Assembly (NCBI GenBank): GCA_946558465.1
Contig: CAMNTM010000019.1
Span: forward strand, 1 to 58,555
Reading direction: 5' to 3'
Source: an uncultured Lachnospiraceae bacterium
Lineage (GTDB): Bacteria; Bacillota; Clostridia; Lachnospirales; Lachnospiraceae
Length of the DNA stretch: 58,555 nt
Shown here: piece after piece, positions 17,309-25,592 of the stretch
Numbering within the stretch: the first letter of the stretch is position 1
Layout: every line of letters begins with the position of its first letter
Notes under the pieces: model-generated
What the model was told of the DNA's origin: nothing
Databases searched by the model: none
Seen by the model: the letters and a program-made list of their open reading frames with translations, nothing else
Translations under genes and position numbers: made by a program

Positions 17309-18619
17309 CTAGTCAAAGATTGTCTGTCCGTCAACCTCAGTTGTAAGAGCATCTAATGCCTTCTCAACAATCTTACGGCGGATCTCTTTCTCCTCATCCT
17401 TGTCTAACGCCGGATTTCCAAGCGGATGCGGAATTGCGATAGCCGGTACAATTCTGTTGGCACCAACTGTCATGGAAATAGGAGTTACTGTACAAATGTG
17501 TACAACCGGAATTCCTGCTCTCTCTACTTCTTTTACCATCGTTGCACCGCAACGAGTACAGGTACCTCATGTAGAGGTAAGGATTACTGCGTCAACACCG
17601 TCTGCTTTAAGCTTCTTTGAAAACTCCTCTGCAAAAGCCTTAGAAGATGCTACGGCTGTACCATTACCTGTTGTCGTATAGAACAGATGATGAAGCTCCC
17701 CGATCTTTCCTTCCTTCTCCATATCACGAAGCACGTCAACCGGAAGTACACGGTCAGAATCTTCATTTGCATAAACCGGATCATATCCGCCATGTGCGGT
17801 CTCATATGTCTCCTCTGTAAGATCCATAACGCCTGCAATATCATATTCACCATAATGAGAAGCGCTGGAGCTTTCGATGTGGTCCGGATTTCCTTTCGGT
17901 ACGATACCGCCGGAGGTAACAAGTGCAATCTTAGCATGCGCCAGGTCCTTAACTGCCGGATTCGGATCAACTCTGTCAAAATCAGGCATCGGGAACTCTG
18001 TCTCAAACGGCTTGTCTGCAAGCTTCTTAAGAAGCATCTTCACAGCTCTCTTGGAGCCTCTCTCCTTCTCAAAGAAGTTCACACGAACACCATTAGGCAT
18101 ATAGCCTTCTTCAGAAGATGCACCGATTGCCTCACCCTTGCCGAGCTTAACAGCCAGCGGAGCAAGCTTCTTAACCGCATCTCTCATACCTGCCGCATTG
18201 TTCTTTGTAGACACAATATAAACCTGAGTCTTGAACATATCAGCACCCGGATTCTCTACATACATACCTGTCACAGCCGGAATGCCGAGCTCTTCCTGAA
18301 CTGCTGCTGCGATTGTACCGCAGGCAACACCATAGCGTCCTGCATTAAACGCCGGACCTGCCACGAATACATCCGGAGCCTGCTCTTTTACCCATGCAAG
18401 AATATCTGCCTTCGCCTTCTCAAGATTCTCATTAAAATATGAATCTCCACATATAATTGTAGCAATGATCTCTGCTTCATCTTTAAAATTCTGTGTTAAT
18501 GCCATACCCGGTCCAACTACCTCGCCAACGCGGAGCTCTGCCGGATAATCTGCCTTTTCTTCTCCACCAATCTGTGCAAAGAACTGATTGATGTAATGAA
18601 CTACCTTTAATTTAGCCAT
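17309..18619 (-). CDS. grdB: glycine reductase protein B selenoprotein subunit
   Basis: 436 residues with TGA at 17567-17569 read as selenocysteine 351. GrdB is the substrate-specific selenoprotein that works with the pyruvoyl-containing GrdE subunits. Glycine bound by GrdE as a Schiff base is transferred as a carboxymethyl group via the GrdB selenol. The N-terminus (MAKLKVVHYINQFFAQIGGE) and the site STUGTCTRCG (UxxCxxC) are typical. Two separate frames at 17567-18619 and 17309-17539 are one gene interrupted only by the Sec codon. AGGGAGGATAAGAGC precedes ATG. It starts 17 bp after grdE. Confidence 0.96.
17540..17569 (-). promoter_or_regulatory. Sec codon and SECIS-like hairpin in grdB
   Basis: TGA at 17567-17569 is followed after 12 nt by a perfect 6-bp stem, CGTTGC and GCAACG, with loop GGT (17540-17554). 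A short stem with G and U in the apical loop about 12-25 nt after UGA matches what is known of bacterial SECIS elements recognised by SelB. The hairpin also encodes the RCGAT residues. Confidence 0.75.
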
Positions 18620-18636
18620 GCTCTTATCCTCCCTTC

Positions 18637-19917
18637 CTATCTTGCGCTCAATTTGTTGAAACCTGTTTCATTTGTTGCACCCGTAAGCACCTGAAGCTCA
18701 ACCTCAAGAGAACCATCCTCGCGAAGTGTCTCCTCGCTTGCTCCTGCAATCTTAGTTACATAATCCAGTGTTCCAATTACTTTATCGAGTTTCGGCAGGA
18801 TAATTACCTGATTTGCGTTGCCGCCTGTTACAACTGCATCTGCAGCCGGATCAGAATCTGCTAATGACTGAGATTTTCCATCGCGTCCTGCATACTCATC
18901 CGTGATGATAACAGTCTTAACACCCTCTGCCTCTATCTTCTTGCAGTTCATAATAAGGTCTGTATCTGGATTTCCAAAGCCTTCCTGAGATACGATAACG
19001 CCGTCAAGGTCTAACATCTTGCACAGCTTAGCCGTCCAGTCAGATGAACGCTGCTTATCAGCCAGATATACGTTTTCATTTGTAATAATCTGACATACAA
19101 AATTGATTGTCTTTCCATGCTGCTCAAACATATCATGAACAACCGGATTGTTAAGATGTACATAAGTCGGATTCTTATCACATGCAGATACACAGTTACC
19201 AGATACAATAGCACCATCCATAACCTCTGTAGGACTTAAAATGGTAGGTACGATCTTCTTTGCATCTACACCGTATACATAAGTGTCATGAAGAAGTCCT
19301 TGACTCTGAAGCATCTGTACATACGCGACTCTCGGAAGATCCGGATATTTCTCCATTCCTTCCTTAATTGTACATGTCTCATATACCTTTGTCTCGTCAG
19401 GTGTCAGCTCGCGTGCTAATTCCCCAAGATATACCGCAACCCTGAACCCTGCGAAACGTACAGCCTTCTCATAATCATGAGGCTTAATACCGTCAACCGG
19501 CTCACATACCATAACCAGGTTAAGTGTCTTAGAAAACGGTGTATAATCAGCTCCAGGACCTGTCATATCAATGATACCTTCCTGAAAACCTACAATCTTA
19601 CCAGCTGTAACAACAGCCATTCCCTTTAATGCATATGTCTTTCCTTCGCCGACAGTATCAACCTTAGCGATAACACCCGGAAAGATTCCGCCTCTTCCTT
19701 CCACCTTAACTCTCGGCTCGATAACATCTTTTACCGGCGTGATTCTTACAGACTCTCCCGGCTTTGCAATATCAAATGATACGCTTTTAATCTTCTCATC
19801 CTCAAGAGCAACAGCCTTTACTGCTTCCTCTGATACATAAAGGATACCGTCTTCAATCTTAGATTCAGCTGCAAACTGAATATCCTTAATGTAAATGTGA
19901 CCCATTTCTAATCTCAC
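18637..19917 (-). CDS. grdE: glycine reductase protein B proprotein (pyruvoyl)
   Basis: 426 residues, the full GrdE length. It is made as a proprotein cleaved at Asn-Cys to give two subunits, the cysteine becoming the pyruvoyl group that binds glycine. The site is visible as SGNCVSACDKN with Cys242, the same position known in Clostridium sticklandii. The start is a GTG at 19917, 9 nt after AAAGGAGG; an internal ATG four codons later is too far from that site. It lies between grdX and grdB. Confidence 0.95.
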   Translation of the reverse strand: MRLEMGHIYIKDIQFAAESKIEDGILYVSEEAVKAVALEDEKIKSVSFDIAKPGESVRITPVKDVIEPRVKVEGRGGIFPGVIAKVDTVGEGKTYALKGMAVVTAGKIVGFQEGIIDMTGPGADYTPFSKTLNLVMVCEPVDGIKPHDYEKAVRFAGFRVAVYLGELARELTPDETKVYETCTIKEGMEKYPDLPRVAYVQMLQSQGLLHDTYVYGVDAKKIVPTILSPTEVMDGAIVSGNCVSACDKNPTYVHLNNPVVHDMFEQHGKTINFVCQIITNENVYLADKQRSSDWTAKLCKMLDLDGVIVSQEGFGNPDTDLIMNCKKIEAEGVKTVIITDEYAGRDGKSQSLADSDPAADAVVTGGNANQVIILPKLDKVIGTLDYVTKIAGASEETLREDGSLEVELQVLTGATNETGFNKLSAR

Positions 19918-20019
19918 TTATGGTTCCCTCCTTTAAATAAATTGATATTATTGTTTAAGCTGCAATGCTTTTACAACCTCTTTTGAGCCTGCCGAATATC
20001 CCCTTATCCGGCAGCGACA

Positions 20020-20403
20020 TTACCATGCATCTGCCGATGCAACCGCACTTTCTAAAAGAGTCCAGTCAATGATCTGAAAATCCTCATATACCTCCGGCTT
20101 ATACTTGTCCGATTTGAATACAAACTTTCGGCACGCTTGTATGGCATTTTCAATAATCATAAGCGACTCCTCGTCTACCGCCTCCCTCCGCTCGGTAATC
20201 ATTACCGATTTATAAGGTGTTTCATTCGGCTTAACACTTCCCGACAATGGATGAGATAAAAGCCGATGGCCTTCGTGTATTCTGTTTCTGACTTCTTTTA
20301 GTACATCCTCATAAGAAATATCCATATAAGCCACTGTGTATTCATCATTAAGCTTTCTAGGAACTAATGGATTATTTGTTATTATCATGTAGTTTTTCTT
20401 CAT
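20020..20403 (-). CDS. grdX: GrdX family protein
   Basis: 127 residues matching GrdX, the small protein encoded at the head of glycine reductase operons (MKKNYMIITNNPLV, then a GHRLLSHPLSGSVKPNETPYKSV core). Its role is not established. The first gene of this operon, it starts just after a 221-bp inverted-repeat element and the riboswitch terminator. Ribosome site AAAGGATGG lies about 8 nt before the ATG. Confidence 0.9.
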   Translation of the reverse strand: MKKNYMIITNNPLVPRKLNDEYTVAYMDISYEDVLKEVRNRIHEGHRLLSHPLSGSVKPNETPYKSVMITERREAVDEESLMIIENAIQACRKFVFKSDKYKPEVYEDFQIIDWTLLESAVASADAW

Positions 20404-20429
20404 GGTTTATCCATCCTTTTGAAAATGAT

Positions 20430-20650
20430 TTGAACGCTGTCCCGGCGGACGCGATGAATGCCGTCTCGAAAGCAAAGCTTCCTCGATGCGCGGTGCGTTT
20501 ATATCGTCTTTCGGCGGACGCGGCGAATGCAATCTCGGAAGCTTTGCTTCCTCGATGTTCGTTGCACTCACATGGTCTCTCAGCAAGCCTTCGGTCTGCA
20601 AGCAGTCCGAAGGCTCTCTTTCGAGACCGCATTCGTCGCTATGCGTTCAA
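20430..20650. repeat. 221-bp inverted-repeat element with two 69-bp tandem repeats
   Basis: The ends are inverted: TTGAACGC at 20430-20437 and GCGTTCAA at 20643-20650, extending inward to GAATGCCGTCTCGAAAG on the left and its near-complement CTTTCGAGACCGCATTC on the right. Inside lie two tandem copies of a 69-bp unit (20443-20511 and 20512-20580), about 75% alike by my count, each with GCTTCCTCGATG and a small GAAGC/GCTTC hairpin. A further perfect GC hairpin (AGCCTTCGG/CCGAAGGCT) lies at 20586-20614. It resembles a MITE or other dispersed palindromic element lodged in the grd leader. Confidence 0.65.
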
Positions 20651-20693
20651 AAAGGACGATGCAAACAAAGAATTTGTTGTGTCATCGTCCTTT
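20646..20693 (-). terminator. riboswitch-linked terminator upstream of grdX
   Basis: AAAGGACGATG and CATCGTCCTTT form a perfect 11-bp stem around a loop of about 21 nt, followed on the minus strand by T residues (TTTTTG). It lies about 70 nt after the glycine aptamer and before the whole operon, as an expression platform should. Confidence 0.8.
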
Positions 20694-20763
20694 CTGTCTT
20701 TTGTCCTGATTGCTTTGTCTGAAAAGCTATAATCATTTCAACACAAGATTCAGAGTGCGGTCC

Positions 20764-20867
20764 TTTTCTTAGTCCTTTTGCCTGAAAGTTTCACCCGGCA
20801 TATGTTCACCTCATCTGTCCGGCTTGCCTCTTCGGCGGCTGTTTTTTACAGCTCTCTCTTAAGAAAA
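20764..20867 (-). promoter_or_regulatory. glycine riboswitch aptamer (single)
   Basis: The minus strand holds the glycine aptamer core: GAGAG, then GCCGCCGAAGAGGCAAG (20823-20839) and ACTTTCAGGCAAAAGGAC (20772-20789). GAGAG pairs with CTTTC. The outer P1 stem is visible as TTTTCTTA (20860-20867) with TAAGAAAA (20764-20771). Only one aptamer is present; the sequence after it lacks a second GCCGCCGAAGG. It lies directly downstream of a promoter and upstream of a terminator and grdX. Glycine riboswitches usually activate glycine cleavage genes or transporters; here it should switch on glycine reductase when glycine is abundant (inference). Confidence 0.92.
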
Positions 20868-20889
20868 ATCTTCCCGCTATTAACTTTCT

Positions 20890-20895
20890 ATTATA
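20890..20895 (-). promoter_or_regulatory. -10 box of the grd operon promoter
   Basis: A perfect TATAAT on the minus strand places the start of transcription near 20883, about 16 nt before the riboswitch P1 stem. The -35 region is weak (GCAATA-like, 18 bp upstream). Confidence 0.5.
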
Positions 20896-20961
20896 GATGC
20901 AACAAATGTAATTTATTGCCTGTTTCTATACTAACTTATCGTTAATTTTTTTTCAACCCTT

Positions 20962-20987
20962 TGACTAAATTTTATTTCATTTAGTCA
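20962..20987. promoter_or_regulatory. dyad TGACTAAAT-N8-ATTTAGTCA
   Basis: Perfect 9-bp inverted repeats separated by 8 bp, about 70 bp upstream of the grd -10 box and about 40 bp after the AGCS stop. No T-run follows on the minus strand, so it is more likely an operator than the AGCS terminator. The factor is unknown. Confidence 0.4.
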
Positions 20988-21027
20988 CATTGCATAAATT
21001 TCCCATTTTGATTTTATGTATTATGAC

Positions 21028-22398
21028 TTATTTTTCTTTCTTTTTGAAATTTTTAAAATAATCGTCATGTACCTTCTTAATCACTCCGCTCAAAGCAAAC
21101 AGAGCAAGAATATTCGGAATAACCATCAAGGAATTGAACGTATCCTGCATAGTCCATACAAGCTCTACCTCTGCAAGGGAACCGAGGAATACACATACCG
21201 CAACAATCACAGAATAAATCTTAACTGCCTTTGATCCAAACAGATACTTAATGTTCGCCTGGCCGAAGAAATACCAGCCCAGGATTGTAGAAAATGCGAA
21301 GAAGAACATACAAATCGCTATAAAAATATCTCCTCCCTTTCCATACAGCGTAGAGAACGCATACTGGCTTAATTCTGCTCCTGTTTTTCCTGTAGGAATA
21401 GAATGTGTCGTAATAATTACAAATGCAGTAAGGTTCAGAATAACGAATGTATCAATAAATACACCAATCATAGCTACAAATCCCTGTTCTACCGGATGAT
21501 TCACCTTAGCAACCGCATGTGCATGAGGAGTAGAACCCATACCGGCTTCATTGGAGAACAGTCCGCGGGCAACACCCTTTGTAAGGGCAAGCTTAATAGT
21601 TGCACCTGCAGCACCGCCGACAATCGCATCAGGCGCAAATGCACCTACAACGATTGCATGGAATGCATATGGAATCTCCTTAAAGTTGAAGATAATTACG
21701 ATCAAAGAGCCAACAATATAAAATGCTGCCATAATCGGAACGATCAGTTCTGTAATCTTCGCAATACGTCCTGTACCGCCCAGGAATACAAACAGAGCAA
21801 GCACTGCAAGGATAATACCCATAATCCACTGAGGCATTCCGAATGCAGTATTAAATGCTGCTGCAATTGAGTTAGACTGTACGGCATTTCCCATAAATCC
21901 AAGCGCTAATGTGATAAGCACGGCAAAAATCCCTGCCAGTACTTTTCCGAAGGTTCCGGAGAACGCCGCACGTATATAGTATACCGGACCTCCTGTCACC
22001 TCTCCGTCATCGCCCACCTTTTTATACTTCTGTGCCATAATTGCCTCGGCATAGATGGTTGCCATTCCAAGAAATGCTGCAATCCACATCCAGAAAATCG
22101 CTCCGGGACCGCCGATCGCAAGTGCCGTAGCAGCTCCGGCAATATTACCAGTACCTACCTGGGCTGCAATTGCCGTTGCCAGAGCCTGGAAGGAAGACAT
22201 GCCGTCTGCTCCCGCTTTATCGCCCTTCTTGAACATCCCGCCAAAGGTTCTTCTCATTCCTTCTCCAAAACCTTTTACCTGAATAAATCCGAGCTTTACT
22301 GTAAACCAGATGCCTCCGCCAAGAAGTGCCGCGATAAGAATGTAGTTTGACAGATAACTGCCTAATGTTGAGAAAATACTATTCAACATCGCTTCCAT
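21028..22398 (-). CDS. AGCS family sodium:alanine/glycine symporter
   Basis: 456 residues with about ten membrane helices. Family features include GTGNIAGAATALAIGGPGAI near 80-100, the GGAAGATIKLALTKGVARGLFSNEAGMGSTPHA signature region, and a WMQ-like VWTMQDTFN near the end. AGCS carriers import alanine or glycine with sodium. Because the next transcription unit is a glycine-sensing, glycine-reducing operon, glycine uptake is the likely job (inference). It has its own upstream promoter and no riboswitch of its own. Confidence 0.93.
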   Translation of the reverse strand: MEAMLNSIFSTLGSYLSNYILIAALLGGGIWFTVKLGFIQVKGFGEGMRRTFGGMFKKGDKAGADGMSSFQALATAIAAQVGTGNIAGAATALAIGGPGAIFWMWIAAFLGMATIYAEAIMAQKYKKVGDDGEVTGGPVYYIRAAFSGTFGKVLAGIFAVLITLALGFMGNAVQSNSIAAAFNTAFGMPQWIMGIILAVLALFVFLGGTGRIAKITELIVPIMAAFYIVGSLIVIIFNFKEIPYAFHAIVVGAFAPDAIVGGAAGATIKLALTKGVARGLFSNEAGMGSTPHAHAVAKVNHPVEQGFVAMIGVFIDTFVILNLTAFVIITTHSIPTGKTGAELSQYAFSTLYGKGGDIFIAICMFFFAFSTILGWYFFGQANIKYLFGSKAVKIYSVIVAVCVFLGSLAEVELVWTMQDTFNSLMVIPNILALFALSGVIKKVHDDYFKNFKKKEK

Positions 22399-22464
22399 TA
22401 GAAATTCCCCCTTTTCTCATATAGATATGCCAAATAAACATATAAAATTATTTGGTACTTCTAT

Positions 22465-22491
22465 ATTATAATATTTTATGGAATTTTGCAA
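22465..22491 (-). promoter_or_regulatory. promoter of the AGCS symporter gene
   Basis: TATAAT (22465-22470) is preceded 15 bp upstream by TTGCAA (22486-22491). The spacing is short; an overlapping CATTGC gives 17 bp. The leader before the ATG is about 65 nt and shows no aptamer. Confidence 0.4.
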
Positions 22492-22546
22492 TGAAATTCT
22501 CCTTTTTCTTCCTTTTTTCGGAAAATTTCTTCACACAAAATATTAA

Positions 22547-22576
22547 ATAAAAAGAGTCCGGCTGCCCGGACCCTTT
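22547..22576 (-). terminator. terminator of purB
   Basis: AAAGGGTCCGG and CCGGACTCTTT pair over 11 positions (one mismatch or G-U) around GCAG, followed by TTTATTT on the minus strand. It ends the purCFB unit. Confidence 0.75.
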
Positions 22577-22669
22577 CTGTCAATATTCGTACTCTGATCT
22601 GTTTATTTTCAGTCGGGCTATTTTGAAATTATGCGGTTGACTTCAGGTTAAATAGAACAGTATACACAG

Positions 22670-24103
22670 CTAAACATGGATTTCTGCTGTCATACCTAAA
22701 ATCTTTTTATTTGCCTCCAATATCGGAGCTGCAACATCTTTGAGGAAAGCCTCTACCTGTACCGGGGCCCGTCCCACATATTTCGCCGGGTCCATCGCTG
22801 CTTGAAGCGCCGCTTCGTCTAGTCCGAATGCCGGGTCTGCCGCAATCAGCTCAAGAAGGTTGTTATCCAGCCCTTTTTCCTTGACATTTCTTCCTGCTTC
22901 CATAGAAAGCTTTCGGATTCTTTCATGCAGCTCCTGACGGTCCCCGCCGGCCTTTACCGCATCCATCATAATATTTTCTGTTGCCATAAAAGGAAGCTCG
23001 GACATAAGGCGCTTTTCAATTACCTTCGGATATACCACCAGTCCATCTACTACATTCAGACATAGATCCAGAATCCCATCAACAGCAAGAAAACCTTCCG
23101 GCACACTGAGACGTTTATTTGCCGAATCGTCAAGCGTTCTCTCAAACCACTGTGCTGCAGAGGTAATCGCAGGATTCAGCGCATCAAGCATCACATATCT
23201 GGAAAGAGACGCTATTCTTTCGCTTCTCATAGGATTTCGCTTATAAGCCATAGCAGAAGAACCTATCTGGCCCTTTTCAAACGGCTCCTCCACCTCCTTC
23301 AGATGCTGCAGAAGACGGATATCATTGGAAAATTTGTGGGCACTGGCAGCAATTCCCGCAAGTACATTCAGCACCCTTGTATCTACCTTCCGCGAATAGG
23401 TCTGGCCGGATACCGGATAACACGCTTCAAAGCCCATCTTCTGTGCAATCATCGGATCAATCTTATCAATCGTCTCCTGATCTCCGTCAAACAGCTCAAG
23501 GAAACTCGCCTGGGTTCCTGTTGTTCCCTTAGAACCAAGCAGCTTAAGACTCCCCTTTACATACTCTAAGTCCTCCAAATCCATTAAAAACTCCTGCATC
23601 CAGAGTGTTGCACGCTTTCCCACCGTTGTCGGCTGTGCCGGCTGAAAATGAGTGAACGCAAGTGTAGGAAGTGTCTTATACTCCTCCGCAAACTTTGCAA
23701 GCTCGGCGATCACATTGACAAGCTTCCTTTTCACAAGCTCAAGCGCCTCCGACATCAGCACTATATCGGTATTATCACCCACATAGCAGGAGGTTGCCCC
23801 CAGATGAATAATGCCTTTCGCCTTCGGACACTGCTGTCCGTAAGCATACACATGAGACATCACGTCATGGCGCACCTGCTTCTCCCGCTCTCTTGCAGTC
23901 TCATAGTTAATATCCTCTGCATGCGCCTTGAGTTCTTCGATCTGCTCGTCGGTAATCGGAAGACCCAGCTCCTTCTCCGTCTCCGCCAAAGCAATCCAAA
24001 GCCTTCTCCAAGTGCAAAATTTCTTATCCGGAGAAAAGATATACTGCATCTCACGGCTCGCGTACCGCTCAGAAAGCGGACTCTGATATCTGTCATTACT
24101 CAT
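22670..24103 (-). CDS. purB: adenylosuccinate lyase
   Basis: 477 residues. It cleaves SAICAR and adenylosuccinate to release fumarate in purine synthesis. The fumarase/aspartase signature appears as GSSAMAYKRNPMRSE, with other conserved regions GATSCYVGDNTD (substrate His/Thr region) and THFQPAQPTTVGKR. The length matches the longer Clostridial/eukaryotic-like form. It lies 32 bp after purF and is the last gene of the purC-purF-purB unit. Confidence 0.95.
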   Translation of the reverse strand: MSNDRYQSPLSERYASREMQYIFSPDKKFCTWRRLWIALAETEKELGLPITDEQIEELKAHAEDINYETAREREKQVRHDVMSHVYAYGQQCPKAKGIIHLGATSCYVGDNTDIVLMSEALELVKRKLVNVIAELAKFAEEYKTLPTLAFTHFQPAQPTTVGKRATLWMQEFLMDLEDLEYVKGSLKLLGSKGTTGTQASFLELFDGDQETIDKIDPMIAQKMGFEACYPVSGQTYSRKVDTRVLNVLAGIAASAHKFSNDIRLLQHLKEVEEPFEKGQIGSSAMAYKRNPMRSERIASLSRYVMLDALNPAITSAAQWFERTLDDSANKRLSVPEGFLAVDGILDLCLNVVDGLVVYPKVIEKRLMSELPFMATENIMMDAVKAGGDRQELHERIRKLSMEAGRNVKEKGLDNNLLELIAADPAFGLDEAALQAAMDPAKYVGRAPVQVEAFLKDVAAPILEANKKILGMTAEIHV

Positions 24104-24135
24104 AAAATATTCCTCTCTTTCTTTTGTCTCGGTAT

Positions 24136-25563
24136 TTATTCAAAAGCATGCGACACATCTCTGCCCGGAACCTTCATAGGATATTTTCCGGTAAAACACG
24201 CATCGCAGTAGCCTAAGCCTCCCACCATCTCCTTTAGCTTAGATATCTCCATATATCCAAGAGAATCTGCTCCTATCATCTCACGGATTTGTTCAGGAGT
24301 GCGCAGGTGGGCTATCAGCTGTTCATTAGATGGCACATCCGTTCCAAAATAACATGGATAGAGGAACGGCGGAGAGCTGATGCGTACATGAACCTCTAAA
24401 GCCCCCGCTTTTTTCAGCATCTTAATAATATTAGCGCAGGTAGTTCCTCGTACAATGGAATCATCTACCATCACGATCCTCTTCCCCTTTACAACGTCTC
24501 CGATAACATTCAATTTTATCTTAACACTGCTTTCACGCTGGCTCTGCTTCGGCTTGATAAATGTGCGGCCTACATAGCTGTTCTTATGAAATGCCATGCC
24601 ATAAGGAATTCCTGACTCCTCAGAATAGCCCTTTGCAGCCACAAGCCCTGAATCCGGCACCCCCACTACGAGATCCGCCTTCACCGGATAAGACTTAGCC
24701 AAAGCCTTCCCTGCAGTAATCCTGGCACGGTATACATCTACCCCGTCGAGCGTGCTGTCCGTTCTTGCAAAATAAATATACTCAAAGATGCACCTTGCCT
24801 GTCTGCCCGGATCGATCATCATAGACTTATCTGAGTATACTCCGTTCTTTGTAATACTTACGATTTCCCCCGGCTCCACATCCCGCACAAGCTGTGCATC
24901 TATCGCTGCAAGTGCACAGCTCTCAGAAGCCAGGAAGTATGCATTATCTCTCTTTCCAATGCAGAGCGGCTTTAGACCGAACGGATCTCTTGCCCCGATC
25001 ATCTTTCGTGGAGAGCTGATAACAAGGGCGTAGCCTCCTTCTATCTTTTTCATAGCCTGCTTCACCGCATTCTCCGCATTTTTTGTTTTAAGCCGTTCTC
25101 TTGCTATATGATAGGCCAGTACCTCCGAATCTATAGTTGTTTGGAAAATGGCACCCGTATATTCCAGCTCCCGGCGCAGCTCTACTGCATTGGTAAGATT
25201 ACCGTTATGAGCGATCACCAATGTCCCTTTTACATAATTCAGTACCAGCGGCATTGCATTTTCCGCGCGGGTCCCTCCGGCTGTAGAATAACGGACATGC
25301 CCTACTCCTAGATTTCCCTTCAAACCAGAAAGTACCTCTTCGTCAAACACCTCATTAATAAGACCAAGACCTTTTTTAAAATGTACTTTTCTTTCCCCAT
25401 AAGTATCAGTCACAGCTATTCCGCAGCTTTCCTGTCCCCGGTGCTGCAACGCAAAGAGCCCATAATACACCAAAGGAGCAACATCGCCCCCATCCATATC
25501 ATAGGCTCCAAATACGCCGCATTCCTCTCCCATGCCTGTCGTAACTTCTTTAAAGTTATCCAT
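24136..25563 (-). CDS. purF: amidophosphoribosyltransferase
   Basis: 475 residues. It makes phosphoribosylamine from PRPP and glutamine, the first step of purine synthesis. Cys15 in EECGVFG is the expected N-terminal nucleophile, exposed by removal of a short propeptide. LQHRGQES and HNGNLTNA mark the glutaminase domain, MVDDSIVRGTTC is the PRPP-binding loop, and cysteines in YPCYFG and YCDACF fit the Fe-S cluster of the Bacillus-type enzyme. AAGGAGC precedes ATG; it starts 29 bp after purC. Confidence 0.96.
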   Translation of the reverse strand: MDNFKEVTTGMGEECGVFGAYDMDGGDVAPLVYYGLFALQHRGQESCGIAVTDTYGERKVHFKKGLGLINEVFDEEVLSGLKGNLGVGHVRYSTAGGTRAENAMPLVLNYVKGTLVIAHNGNLTNAVELRRELEYTGAIFQTTIDSEVLAYHIARERLKTKNAENAVKQAMKKIEGGYALVISSPRKMIGARDPFGLKPLCIGKRDNAYFLASESCALAAIDAQLVRDVEPGEIVSITKNGVYSDKSMMIDPGRQARCIFEYIYFARTDSTLDGVDVYRARITAGKALAKSYPVKADLVVGVPDSGLVAAKGYSEESGIPYGMAFHKNSYVGRTFIKPKQSQRESSVKIKLNVIGDVVKGKRIVMVDDSIVRGTTCANIIKMLKKAGALEVHVRISSPPFLYPCYFGTDVPSNEQLIAHLRTPEQIREMIGADSLGYMEISKLKEMVGGLGYCDACFTGKYPMKVPGRDVSHAFE

Positions 25564-25592
25564 GAATGCAAGCTCCTTACTTTTTTGTTCTT

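Noticed and set aside
17687-18442. 251-codon plus-strand frame opposite grdB (and similar at 16118-17005 opposite trxB)
   Set aside because: They are shadows of real genes: Cys/Leu/Ile-rich, no ribosome site, no family.
17309-18619. grdB as two separate genes or a frameshift
   Set aside because: The only interruption is a single in-frame TGA at the known Sec position followed by a SECIS-like hairpin; both parts are conserved GrdB.
20372-20640. Open frames on both strands in the 20430-20650 element (for example 86 codons on the minus strand)
   Set aside because: They follow the inverted and tandem repeats, overlap grdX or have no ribosome site; they look like translated repeats.
20693-20763. 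Second glycine aptamer after the first
   Set aside because: A TTTTCAGACAAAG stretch hints at one, but the GCCGCCGAAGG core is missing.
22399-22546. Glycine riboswitch before the AGCS gene
   Set aside because: The leader is AT-rich with no aptamer core.
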